DNA of 20,984 bases from contig CALJMB010000194.1 of the NCBI GenBank assembly GCA_937982515.1, positions 1-20,984 of the forward strand, read 5' to 3'. How positions within the stretch are numbered: position 1 is the stretch's first letter; every line of letters starts with the position of its first letter. The position numbers and the translations under genes are program-made. The notes beneath the pieces are model-generated. The model had not been told where the DNA came from, did no database searches, and saw only the letters and a program-made list of their open reading frames with translations. The stretch is from an uncultured Balneolaceae bacterium (GTDB taxonomy: Bacteria > Bacteroidota > Rhodothermia > Balneolales > Balneolaceae). Below are positions 8,029 to 15,209 of the stretch, piece after piece.

Positions 8029-9333
8029 TCATCCGGCATATCGTTCAAGAATCATGGCGTGCCCCTGTCCACCGGCCGCACATGCCGATATAAGAGCTAA
8101 TGTTCCATCTTCCTTGTGCAGTCGATTCGCTGCAGTGGTTACCAGTCGTGTTCCGGTAGCGCCAAACGGATGGCCCAGGGAAAGCGACCCACCCCAGGTA
8201 TTAAGCTTTTCCAATGGTATCTCTCCTGTTTTTTTACTCCGGTTGAGATTTGCCCGGGCGAAAGTATCGGAATTCAGGGCCTTAAGTACCGTCAACACCT
8301 GCCCTGCAAAAGCCTCGTGCAATTCAAATATATCTATATCATTCAGAGAAATACCCATATTATCCAATACTTTGGGAATGGCGTAAGCAGGGCCAAGCAA
8401 TAGTTCCTCACAGGGATCTTGAGATACATAGGTATAAGATCGCAAATACGCTTTAGGTGTGAGGCCGAGATCACGGGCGGTCTTTTCCTCCATAATAACC
8501 GATGCTGAGGCGCCGTCAGTAAAAGCAGAAGAATTACCGGCAGTAACCGTACCATGAGGCTTTATAAAAGCGGGGCTTAGTTTTGAAAGTTTCTCCATAG
8601 AAGTGTCTTCACGGAACACATTATCGCGGACAACGGTATCAAAATCCGGAGGCACGACGGCAGGAATTAGTTCATCTTCCAGCAGGCCATCGTATGAGGC
8701 TTTAAAGGCCAGTTGATGAGAACGAAGGGCAAAGGCATCCTGTTCCTCCCGGCTGACTCCAAAACGGGCCGCCATGCGGTCGCAGCTTTCTCCCATCGTC
8801 TCCCCTGTTGAATATTCTGATATCGACGGAACTTCGGGGAGCAAGTCGTAGGGGCTGACTCCCTTAAAAAAACTCAGCCAATCCTTTGGCGATTTGTATT
8901 TTCTTGCCTCCAACAGCTTTTGCCTCAAATTCTTTCTGAGCCGAATAGGAATATCAGACATGGTTTCCGTGCCCCCGGCCACTACTATTTTGGCCTGGCC
9001 TGTACGAATAAGATCTACAGCACTGGTAACAGCCTGGTTGGACGATATACAAGCCATACTTACAGTAAATGCCGGAACCGAATTGGGGATACCTGCGCCC
9101 AGAGCAGACTCCCGGGCTACATTACTGGTATTGACATCCTGAATAACATTACCCATAATGACCCGGTCTATCTGGTCCGGTTCGATTTCCGAGCGTACTA
9201 TTAAACCTTCAAGGACCATGCGCCCCAGATCATACGACGAAAGGTTGTGATAGCCGGTACCCGAACGCTGAAAAGGAATGCGCACCCCATCTACTATAAC
9301 GGCAGTGAACCCGGCTGCTGGTGTATTTTCCAT
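8029..9333 (-). CDS. fadI: Acetyl-CoA C-acyltransferase (FadI-type thiolase)
   Basis: The 434-residue thiolase carries out the last step of beta-oxidation, cleaving 3-ketoacyl-CoA to acetyl-CoA and a shortened acyl-CoA. The catalytic residues are visible: Cys95 in VSMACISSNQAV (acyl-carrying), His388 in SLGHPFGATGTR and Cys418 in SACAAGGQGHAMI. Its length is that of FadI (about 436) rather than FadA (about 390), which agrees with the FadJ-like partner downstream. It is the first gene of the operon. Twenty-seven bases before its ATG begins a 12-bp palindrome that is a likely regulator site. Acyl-CoA synthetase and dehydrogenase genes are not in the window. Confidence 0.95.
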   Translation of the reverse strand: MENTPAAGFTAVIVDGVRIPFQRSGTGYHNLSSYDLGRMVLEGLIVRSEIEPDQIDRVIMGNVIQDVNTSNVARESALGAGIPNSVPAFTVSMACISSNQAVTSAVDLIRTGQAKIVVAGGTETMSDIPIRLRKNLRQKLLEARKYKSPKDWLSFFKGVSPYDLLPEVPSISEYSTGETMGESCDRMAARFGVSREEQDAFALRSHQLAFKASYDGLLEDELIPAVVPPDFDTVVRDNVFREDTSMEKLSKLSPAFIKPHGTVTAGNSSAFTDGASASVIMEEKTARDLGLTPKAYLRSYTYVSQDPCEELLLGPAYAIPKVLDNMGISLNDIDIFELHEAFAGQVLTVLKALNSDTFARANLNRSKKTGEIPLEKLNTWGGSLSLGHPFGATGTRLVTTAANRLHKEDGTLALISACAAGGQGHAMILERYAG

Positions 9334-9360
9334 ATAAGATTTCTGATGTAGTTAATATAA

Positions 9361-9389
9361 ATGTATATAAGTCTTATACTTATATACAT
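9361..9389. promoter_or_regulatory. Palindromic operator candidate of the fadI-fadJ operon
   Basis: ATGTATATAAGT (9361-9372) and ACTTATATACAT (9378-9389) form a perfect 12-bp inverted repeat with a 5-base spacer, CTTAT. It lies 28-56 bases upstream of the fadI start, where a promoter should be. It is too AT-rich and lacks a U-tract to be a terminator. Dyads of this size are usual for TetR- or GntR-family repressors of fatty-acid degradation. The actual regulator is not in the window, and no clear -33/-7 pair could be assigned around the dyad. Confidence 0.6.
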
Positions 9390-9490
9390 ACAAGATGATT
9401 GATTGAAACCCCTAAATCAAGATAAGGCTAACATTATAAATCCTTATTTGATTCCTTGCCATCTTTAGTAGAAATTCATGAACAAAATGT

Positions 9491-9521
9491 TTTGTATGGA
9501 TTTCAAATGTTTTTATATTTG
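9491..9521 (+). promoter_or_regulatory. Bacteroidota-type promoter of tRNA-Val
   Basis: TTTG at 9491-9494 and TATATTTG at 9514-9521 match the Bacteroidota housekeeping promoter (TTTG, then TAnnTTTG) with a 19-base spacer. The pair ends 57 bases before the tRNA, leaving a leader of about 50 bases. It is the clearest promoter in the window and the best evidence for the type of organism. Confidence 0.75.
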
Positions 9522-9578
9522 ACGTCTGTTTGGATGCCGATTTATCTCATCGGTTATGCAACTCCATTATAGGATAAT

Positions 9579-9653
9579 GGGCGCTTAGCTCAGTTGGTTC
9601 AGAGCACCTGCCTTACAAGCAGGGGGTCGCAGGTTCGAATCCTGCAGCGCCCA
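9579..9653 (+). tRNA. tRNA-Val (anticodon TAC)
   Basis: A full cloverleaf of 75 bases. The acceptor stem GGGCGCT (9579-9585) pairs with AGCGCCC (9646-9652), with discriminator A9653. The D-stem is GCTC/GAGC. The anticodon stem CCTGC/GCAGG (9607-9611, 9619-9623) holds loop CTTACAA with anticodon TAC at 9614-9616. The T-arm is GCAGG-TTCGAAT-CCTGC (9629-9645). CCA is not encoded. It reads GTA and, by wobble, other valine codons. The gene is single, with its own promoter and terminator. Confidence 0.98.
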
Positions 9654-9675
9654 CATGGCACATAAATATTAATAC

Positions 9676-9711
9676 AAAAAGGACAACCCTTTGCAGAAGT
9701 TGTCCTTTTTT
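9676..9711 (+). terminator. Intrinsic terminator of tRNA-Val
   Basis: AAGGACAAC (9679-9687) pairs with GTTGTCCTT (9699-9707), followed by a run of T to 9711. It starts 22 bases after the tRNA. Confidence 0.92.
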
Positions 9712-9761
9712 CGTTAGAAGAGAAAACTACAGACCGGATGCCAAATACTTGGTAAAAAAGA

Positions 9762-9797
9762 AAAACCCGGCTGTATTCCAAACCGGGTTTTCATTTT
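9762..9797. terminator. Second, bidirectional terminator-like hairpin
   Basis: AAAACCCGG (9762-9770) pairs with CCGGGTTTT (9783-9791). The plus side continues TCATTTTT; the minus side reads through TTTTTCTTTTTTACC. It can therefore stop transcription both ways. On the plus strand it backs up the tRNA terminator 50 bases earlier. On the minus strand no gene is seen to need it, which hints at minus-strand transcription out of the gene-free region to its right. Confidence 0.75.
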
Positions 9798-10783
9798 TCG
9801 GGATTATACAACTAAACCAGACAAGCAGAAGACTGATCAAAGAACTGCCATATGTGTCGGTTTGTTGCGAAGGGTAGCTCTTATATATTCGTTCCTCGTA
9901 TGACTTTTAATAACTGGTAGTGCCGACAAGCCTATCGTGTTTTCAATTTGGCACCATATCCTTTCTTGCACACACATCCGATTCTACAGTTACTTTTGTT
10001 TTAATTAATTTTTTGCCTCAAGTAGCACTCTCTTGATGTCTACAGGGTACATAAACAAAATTTATAACGGAACCTGTTTCTCACTTCTCCATTTCATTAC
10101 CTCCGACAGATTCCTGATTTCACAATGGATATATTATTGCGCCTTTTAATCAGAGAGCTTGATCTTTAATACCAGCTTAAGTTCGATCATATCGTTGTCG
10201 CACACAAACATAGAGAAGCTTAGGCTTTCAGGGTATAGGAAGAACTGTGAATATTTTGTCATAAAAATAATGATGCTGGTTGTAATAATGCGCGTGAAGT
10301 CACGTTATAATAACAGGCAGGACAAGCGTTGATGAATTAACATATTTAGCAAAATATTACTTGTAAAGAAGCGTTTACTTACCGTTATTATCTCCCGATT
10401 AAATGCCGGGTCCCTATTATACCGGCATTTACATCCCTATCACCATCCCCTATCCCTGCCGGGTGAAACCGGCGGGGATTTTTAATTCCCACCCTTAAAC
10501 CACTTGCGCTGTATGTACATTAACTTACCGCACGGACTCTCTGAGTTAGTTATCAGCAATAGCGATGGGGTAATATGAAAAGCCAAGGAAGGCTCTTAAG
10601 AAACCCGGCGGCAGGAACACAGAAGCCTGCAAGCTTGATTTCCCCTGATCTTCTTTAGGTTCTTGCCAATCCACATTGTTGCATAGTTTAAAACAAAAGA
10701 CTTTATTAATAATAGGGTTAGTAGAAATTTTTTCTGATTTGAATACGTTACAGTTAGAAAGGCTAAAACAATTAAAGGTAGTT
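9798..10783. other. Gene-free region of about 1 kb after tRNA-Val
   Basis: No reading frame here has a convincing start, length or protein-like composition on either strand. The stretch is AT-rich at 9990-10380 and more mixed after that. The structures seen are a weak dyad GTAAA-GAAGCG-TTTAC at about 10363-10378, resembling a LacI-family operator, and the two hairpins at 10400-10485 listed separately. It may hold one or more small RNAs or be remains of decayed genes; sequence alone does not decide. Confidence 0.6.
10400..10485 (+). ncRNA. Tandem same-stem hairpins ending in a terminator (possible small RNA)
   Basis: Hairpin 1 is TAAATGCCGG (10400-10409) with CCGGCATTTA (10422-10431), a perfect 10-bp stem without a U-tract. 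Hairpin 2 is TCCCTGCCGG (10453-10462) with CCGGCGGGGA (10469-10478), ten pairs with one G-U, followed by TTTTTAA, so it is a good intrinsic terminator. Both share the core TGCCGGGT...ACCGGC, so the arms could also pair across the two hairpins. No coding gene ends upstream. A small RNA or an attenuator is plausible. The 5' end and promoter are not identified; a read-through regulatory role for the gene at 10784 is also possible. Confidence 0.4.
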
Positions 10784-10987
10784 ATGACAAAGGATGAGAA
10801 AATTAAAAAATTTGAAAAAATAATAGAAAACCCTACAGCTCATCAGCTTAAGTCTTATTATGATGCTAAAGAAAAAGCCTGTATTGATGCTATGAAATCT
10901 TCAAAATCCAAGAATCCTCATAACAAGGGTTCCGATTTGGCTGAGTTTTGGGATTATGTATATGATCAATTTTATGAAATTCAATAA
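10784..10987 (+). CDS. Small unknown protein, 67 residues
   Basis: The open frame reaches back to 10676, but the ATG at 10784 is preferred. It is preceded by AAAGG six bases away, one of the few Shine-Dalgarno-like sites in the window, and protein-like sequence starts there. The product is hydrophilic and helix-prone: a Lys/Glu-rich N-terminal half (TKDEKIKKFEKIIENPTA), then LKSYYDAKEKACIDAMKSSKSK and an aromatic, acidic end (DLAEFWDYVYDQFYEIQ). No signal peptide or membrane segment is present. I do not recognise the family. It is AT-rich relative to its neighbours and is followed by a very strong hairpin terminator, which supports a real transcribed gene. Confidence 0.6.
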   Translation: MTKDEKIKKFEKIIENPTAHQLKSYYDAKEKACIDAMKSSKSKNPHNKGSDLAEFWDYVYDQFYEIQ

Positions 10988-11039
10988 TTATAAAATCTAT
11001 ATTCTGTGATCTTACTGTAAGGCCTTTCTTATTTTATCT

Positions 11040-11084
11040 CTAAAACGGCTGTAGAATAAACTATTCTACAGCCGTTTTAGTTTA
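11040..11084. terminator. Strong 19-bp terminator-like hairpin
   Basis: CTAAAACGGCTGTAGAATA (11040-11058) pairs without a mismatch with 11062-11080 across a 3-base loop, AAC. On the plus strand TTTATT follows; on the minus strand the A/T-rich ends also give U-rich flanks. It lies 53 bases after the stop of the 67-residue gene and should insulate it from the next gene. Confidence 0.88.
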
Positions 11085-11200
11085 TTGATGATAGAATCTG
11101 AATTAAGCTTAAATAAAAAATAATTGTATATTTTATATTAAATTATTTTATTTTGTTTAATGCGTGTTGGCTTATAAATGGCAAACAAATTGTAATTATT

Positions 11201-11452
11201 ATGGAAATTAAGTTCGTAGACAGAGAAAAGGTAAACTCATCCAAGAAAAGATCCTCCAAGTTTAAGCCTTTACTGGAAGCCTTAAGCAAACTGGAAGTAG
11301 GTGGCGATGCTATAGAAGTTGATTACGAGGACGACAAAAATGTTAATTCAATGAGAACAGCTGTTTATCAGTTTAATCAGGAAAAGGGTGTGAAAATTAA
11401 AAGTGGAAAGGATTCCAAAACAAAAAAGGTTTATTTTTATAGGGAAGAGTAA
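11201..11452 (+). CDS. Small basic unknown protein, 83 residues
   Basis: The start at the ATG at 11201 (MEIKFVDREKVN) is preferred over a TTG at 11153, whose extra 16 residues look untranslated. The protein has a basic N-terminal stretch (NSSKKRSSKFK), a probable helix (PLLEALSKLEVGG) and an acidic strand (AIEVDYEDDKN). A C-terminal half NSMRTAVYQFNQEKGVKIKSGKDSKTKKVYFYRE follows, with alternating Arg/Lys and aromatics. The pattern of helix, then R-x-x-VYxFN, then a basic hairpin ending VYFYRE suggests a small winged-helix-like nucleic-acid-binding protein, but this is a guess from pattern only. AT-rich, with no terminator or clear promoter found. It stands alone between two gene-poor gaps. 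Confidence 0.6.
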   Translation: MEIKFVDREKVNSSKKRSSKFKPLLEALSKLEVGGDAIEVDYEDDKNVNSMRTAVYQFNQEKGVKIKSGKDSKTKKVYFYREE

Positions 11453-11740
11453 TCCATCCATAGCCTTTCTCCTTCATCCTGCAGGTAGTATCTGTATATC
11501 CCATGAACACGCCAAAACTTCTGCTATCGGTACACACTTCGCGGCTTAACAGCTTTCGTTTAACCAGAACACTCTTCTGATATTATCTATAAGACATAGC
11601 TTAAGTTAACAGTTAGGCGCAGTTTTAAATAATGCAGGCCGAACGCTAAAAATGAACGCCCAGGAAAAATATATCCTGTCTTTTTGTAAATCCGGCACTC
11701 GAAGTTACATATCTAACCCGTATATGAGGTATACCCAGGA
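11453..11740. other. Gap between the 83-residue gene and the kinase gene
   Basis: Convergent genes end on both sides. A weak hairpin, CAGGA/TCCTG near 11662-11680 with TCTTTTT after it on the plus strand, could terminate the plus-strand gene but has only five pairs. Nothing else is recognisable. Confidence 0.4.
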
Positions 11741-12397
11741 TCAGGAATAGTCCGACTCTTTATACTCCTCGCTCTTCACTTTTACATTGTAGTTTTTGTC
11801 TATCAGGATATCGGCTAACTCCGCATGCTCTTTTACAATGTTGTGTTCTATTTCCAGCACTTTTTCGTAGAATGGAATAACAGGGTCCCTTGCGCGCATT
11901 ACCCTGTTTTCGTAGGTTTCCATGTAGTTTCTCTGCATGAAAATCCGGCAGTCAATATTATTGAGCAGTAAGGCATATGTACCTTCGGCTATGATTACCT
12001 CTGTATTTTCCGTCTCAGCAATAACTTCATAAATTTGATTTTCCCGGTAACTTACCAAAGGCTTTTTAAGCAGACTCACCCCACTTCTCACACTATCCAG
12101 ATGCTCTTGAAGTAACTCCATATTCACTTCCCCCGGCCCCACAGTGGAAATATCTCTGAGCCTCTTATTGTATGTATCGCCGGGAGGCAGATAAAAGTAG
12201 TCATCCATATGAAAAATAAAGCTTTGCATTCCCCGCTCACCAAGTGCGGATTTAATGGCCAGACTCAGGGTTGTTTTGCCGCTTCCCGACTCCCCGCCTA
12301 CGGCAAATGTATAGACTCCTTCGGTAGATTCCATCTCATCCCACATCAACCCAATGACCTCGCGGGCAAGAGAAAGGTGGTCTGTTTTTATATTCAA
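11741..12397 (-). CDS. Uridine-kinase/phosphoribulokinase-type P-loop kinase
   Basis: A 218-residue P-loop kinase. Walker A is GGESGSGKTT (residues 34-43). A substrate loop MDDYFYLPPGDTYNKR (64-79) lies where uridine kinases have their DSFY loop. Walker-B-like VIIAEGTYALL (134-144) has the EG typical of this superfamily. The lid ENRVMRARD (163-171) carries the phosphate-binding arginines. This superfamily contains uridine kinase, phosphoribulokinase, pantothenate kinase and plant-type D-glycerate 3-kinase, so the substrate is open. It begins 11 bases after the stop of the glycosidase gene and is almost certainly cotranscribed. That suggests its substrate is a product of the glycosidase, such as a sugar or an aglycone like glycerate (inference). 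ATG at 12397; no Shine-Dalgarno. Confidence 0.82.
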   Translation of the reverse strand: MNIKTDHLSLAREVIGLMWDEMESTEGVYTFAVGGESGSGKTTLSLAIKSALGERGMQSFIFHMDDYFYLPPGDTYNKRLRDISTVGPGEVNMELLQEHLDSVRSGVSLLKKPLVSYRENQIYEVIAETENTEVIIAEGTYALLLNNIDCRIFMQRNYMETYENRVMRARDPVIPFYEKVLEIEHNIVKEHAELADILIDKNYNVKVKSEEYKESDYS

Positions 12398-12408
12398 AGC
12401 ATTGCCTC

Positions 12409-13614
12409 TTAGTCAGTGTAAAGTATTTGATTGTAAGTTTTGTTGATAGAAGAAGTTAAAAATATAAGACCGGCCGCACTGAAACTGAGCCGCTGTTTAC
12501 CAGACCACTTGAATGTATCGGAAGTCAGGTATTCGTTGAAACCGATCTGTTCAGGATCCTCTGCTTCCAGCCAGGCCCGCAATAGTGTCTCAGCCATGTC
12601 TGGAGTACCGGCCCGGCTAAATCCCATCCCGAATAACCCCATCCATACCGGCCAGATACCGCCATTTTGAAAGTGGTAAGCCTGATTTTTGAAATAATAG
12701 GTGTAGTTGTTTTTCAGATCGTGCCATTTGTCATCTTCAGGAGTAATAACCGGCCAGAAAGCAGGTATCAGCGGCTTTCCAACATCTTCGAAAATACCTT
12801 CTGCATACTCCCCGATACGCTTCTCTTGCGCCTCTGTGGTCAGCGCCAGGAGTAAAGCCAAACCATTGGCAGCCGCATCGAAGTGAGTGTTGTAACCAGT
12901 TGGATCTATGCTGGTAGCAAAATGGGAATAATTATTCTCTGCTTCTGCTTCAAACTCACGGGGATGATATATGGCGGGATTCCCTTTTTGGGCCAGATCA
13001 GGCCAGTAGTTAACAGCAATCTTTTCATGGATGTCCTGCGCCTGCCGGCACCGCGCCTCATCATTATAAAGCCGGGCATATAATTTGAGTCCCCAAAGTC
13101 GCAAGAGATTGTCATAGAGTGTGTAGCCCTGTACCGGATATTCATCACTCCAGTTACCGCTCAGGGGAGTGTATATCAGGCCTTTGCCATTGAACTCCCA
13201 CCGGTCCAGAACATCCAGTGCATGGATAAGATGAGATTGTATGTTTTTATCAAACTCCTCATCTCCCCGGTTAAGCAAGTACAGGCAGGTCCCTACTACA
13301 AACCATGTGGTGGCATCTACACGGCCGGCAAGCCCTCCATAGCTTAATTTCAGGTCGGCGCCGTCGGGTTGTACGTTAGATGGGATCATCCCATGGGGAT
13401 GCTGGTAGTTTGCCAGCGTTTGTATAGAATTGCGAAACCCCTTTAAAATTTCCTCATCCCCAATGAGCAGGCCCGAAATTCCCGCAATCATGGAATCACG
13501 CGCCCATAGCCGCCGGTAATTCTCTTTGTCTTGGGAACTGGCAAGTATGCCGTAGGGGCTGCAAGCCTGCCTTATCAACATAATTGCCTGTCTTTCAATG
13601 CCTTTTAAATCCAT
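12409..13614 (-). CDS. Glycosidase with (alpha/alpha)6 barrel, GH100/debranching-like
   Basis: A 401-residue protein resembling the catalytic barrel of alkaline/neutral invertases (GH100) and the C-terminal barrel of amylo-alpha-1,6-glucosidases. Landmarks: YRRLWARDS (33-41); GDEEILKGFRNSI with GMIPSN; GRVDATTW (97-104, Asp100 a candidate acid); WSDEYPVQGYTLYDNLL; FQNGGIWPVW (315-324); and GFNEYL (358-363, Glu361 a candidate base), then GKQRLSFSAAGLIFL. The open frame extends 52 codons upstream, but that part is not domain-like; the ATG at 13614 starts just before the barrel. No signal peptide, so it is cytosolic. It lacks the N-terminal domain of glycogen debranching enzymes. It could cleave sucrose, a malto-oligosaccharide or a compatible solute; the kinase 11 bases downstream suggests the product is phosphorylated. 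Confidence 0.8.
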   Translation of the reverse strand: MDLKGIERQAIMLIRQACSPYGILASSQDKENYRRLWARDSMIAGISGLLIGDEEILKGFRNSIQTLANYQHPHGMIPSNVQPDGADLKLSYGGLAGRVDATTWFVVGTCLYLLNRGDEEFDKNIQSHLIHALDVLDRWEFNGKGLIYTPLSGNWSDEYPVQGYTLYDNLLRLWGLKLYARLYNDEARCRQAQDIHEKIAVNYWPDLAQKGNPAIYHPREFEAEAENNYSHFATSIDPTGYNTHFDAAANGLALLLALTTEAQEKRIGEYAEGIFEDVGKPLIPAFWPVITPEDDKWHDLKNNYTYYFKNQAYHFQNGGIWPVWMGLFGMGFSRAGTPDMAETLLRAWLEAEDPEQIGFNEYLTSDTFKWSGKQRLSFSAAGLIFLTSSINKTYNQILYTD

Positions 13615-14126
13615 AGTCAGAGGAAAAATGAGGAGTATATTGATAATTGTCCATTCATAACAGAAAACCAGACGCATGGTTTCACTAAAACTACCGGATT
13701 CAGAAACCCGGCAAATCCATACCGGCGATACATCGGCGGCAACAACTTCTTCTGTGACGGCAATAATCAACCTGATGTGGCTACCAGTTAATTTACATGG
13801 GTTATCAGGAGGTCACTAAAACACAAAACACTAATTTATCTTGTGGTTTTGTGGCGCTAAACCCATACTATTTTTTACTGGCAACAACACTAGTGCATAT
13901 TGTACCCGTAAACCAGCTTCGCTCTTTTATAACATATCATGTGCACCTGTTCAGTATATAGAACTACAAGCCCCTGTCAGTATATACTGGCCACCAGGAT
14001 ATGGACAGGGGCTCACCAGGCTTATGCAATTTTAACCATAAACGAATACAGAAATAGCAATATTATACATAAAATATATTTTATTTTGATGTTTAAATTG
14101 CAATAAATAGTGTATTCTATGTTGCT
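13615..14126. other. Gap between glycosidase and plsC with a branched hairpin
   Basis: No credible gene. AGCCCCTGTC (13969-13978) pairs perfectly with GACAGGGGCT (14004-14013). The 25 bases between hold two smaller dyads, AGTATATACT (13979-13988) and CTGGCCACCAG, so a three-way junction can form. Short direct repeats CAGTATATA and CACCAGG are also present. No U-tract follows, so it does not look like a terminator. The stretch from 14040 to 14126 is simply AT-rich. The glycosidase promoter should lie at about 13615-13800, but none could be assigned. Confidence 0.5.
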
Positions 14127-14897
14127 TTATGGCGTCTTAGCCGGATCGGGATTATCCATTACTCCGGCCCACTTCAGATACCGCCGGCGCACATCCCGGA
14201 TATGCTCTTCCAGTGTTTCAAGCGTCCAGCCGGAAGTGTTAATCGGTTCGTAAATGTGGGCGGTAGCCGTGCCAGACCGCGCCCACATGGAACGGCCTGT
14301 ACTCAGCTCCCGGTTGCCTTCGAAATAGATGGGCACAATTGGATAACCTAGATCCATTGCCATATGGAACGGGCCTTTTTTAAAGAGGCCAATGACCCCT
14401 GCATGCTCGCGGGAGCCTTCCGGAGCCATCATTACGGAAAGCCGCTGCTTCTTTATGCGCCGGTATGTTTTCTGCAGAATGTTAATGGCTTCTTCAGATC
14501 TCCTTCTCTTGATAAAAATCTGCCCTGTAAGCCTTCCCAAAAGCAGAAAAATGGGATTGTACTGGAACTCCCACTTGGCTACAAAACGAATGCGCGGTAA
14601 ACCCAACGCCAAAATGGTAAGCACATCAATCGTGGAGCTGTGATTGATGATATAGACGGCGGGTTGTTGTACCGGCTGGCCATGCTGCACAATACGGAAG
14701 CGAATGCCCAGTACCGCCAGGACGGGTTTCATCATCAGAGGGGCTACACGTTCTACTATAAAGTTTGTAAGCTGGCCCAGAGAGACCAGAAGCATCAGCA
14801 AAATAACCGGAGTGGCTAACAGAAGAACGGTGAAGAAAGTGATAGTTCCTAATATACTGCGTATGTAATCGCCTGCATTTAAACCGGGTCTGCTCAT
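14127..14897 (-). CDS. plsC: 1-acyl-sn-glycerol-3-phosphate acyltransferase (PlsC family)
   Basis: Inner-membrane enzyme transferring an acyl chain to lysophosphatidic acid to make phosphatidic acid. The 256-residue protein has a hydrophobic N-terminus (about residues 14-45) that anchors it. It has the two signature motifs of the family: NHSSTID (85-91, the catalytic HX4D) and PEGSRE (159-164, substrate binding). The intermediate block PRIRFVAKWEFQYNPIFLLLGRL and FIKRRRSEEA are also typical. It stands alone between an unlabelled gap and the divergent nhaC. ATG at 14897; no Shine-Dalgarno. The symbol is by family; several PlsC paralogs may exist in one genome. Confidence 0.93.
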   Translation of the reverse strand: MSRPGLNAGDYIRSILGTITFFTVLLLATPVILLMLLVSLGQLTNFIVERVAPLMMKPVLAVLGIRFRIVQHGQPVQQPAVYIINHSSTIDVLTILALGLPRIRFVAKWEFQYNPIFLLLGRLTGQIFIKRRRSEEAINILQKTYRRIKKQRLSVMMAPEGSREHAGVIGLFKKGPFHMAMDLGYPIVPIYFEGNRELSTGRSMWARSGTATAHIYEPINTSGWTLETLEEHIRDVRRRYLKWAGVMDNPDPAKTP

Positions 14898-15209
14898 GAT
14901 GTGTTCTTCTTTACCGTATTGTGTTTCTCAGAGTGTGTTGAAAGAATATAGAAACGTTAACGTGAACGGACAAAGGGAGAAAGTCTTTCCTTATGGGTCG
15001 GATAACCCGCTTTTTAATTTGATTTGTCACCCTCTTTTCCCAGATTGTCATAGAGCATGTCTATGCCTAACGATTGCATCAAAGGGAACGCGGAAGACAC
15101 GGATGTCGCAGATCCTGATATATACAATACAGCATCCGCGTTCTATGAAAACGACAGGATATAATTCCACACACTCCAATTATTCTACCGTTAATTAAGC
15201 TGCGGACCT
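14898..15209. other. Divergent gap between plsC and the nhaC-type gene
   Basis: This 312-base stretch should hold the two divergent promoters, but no TTTG/TAnnTTTG pair was found. The only structure is the degenerate palindromic element at 15086-15143. A frame running through it starts inside the plsC start region and has no protein character. Confidence 0.5.
15086..15143. repeat. Degenerate palindromic intergenic element
   Basis: GAACGCGGA (15086-15094) and TCCGCGTTC (15135-15143) are a perfect 9-bp inverted repeat. The inner CGGATG (15100-15105) and CATCCG (15133-15138) give an alternative pairing. The ACGCGGA...CACGGATG...CATCCGCGT wording resembles palindromic repeats seen scattered through many environmental bacterial genomes (recollection, not searched). 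It ends 66 bases before nhaC. Confidence 0.5.

Noticed and set aside
9599..9781. A minus-strand frame across tRNA-Val
   Set aside because: It is antisense to the tRNA and both terminators; the cysteine-rich peptide at its end is tRNA sequence.
10205..10212. A TAnnTTTG match on the minus strand (TATGTTTG)
   Set aside because: No -33 partner at the right distance, and single matches are expected by chance in 20 kb.
9646..11740. A tRNA-Val-linked integrated island
   Set aside because: I saw no repeated 3' tRNA end in the window, no integrase and no boundary; only gene-poor, AT-rich content supports it.
13615..13770. A 52-residue N-terminal extension of the glycosidase
   Set aside because: The extension resembles neither a signal peptide nor part of the barrel; the ATG at 13614 fits the domain boundary.
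13841..14035. A 64-codon plus-strand frame
   Set aside because: No start signal; it overlaps the branched inverted repeat and has no protein-like composition.
14896..15198. A 100-codon plus-strand frame between plsC and nhaC
   Set aside because: It begins over the plsC start codon on the other strand, runs through a palindromic element, and looks like random translation.
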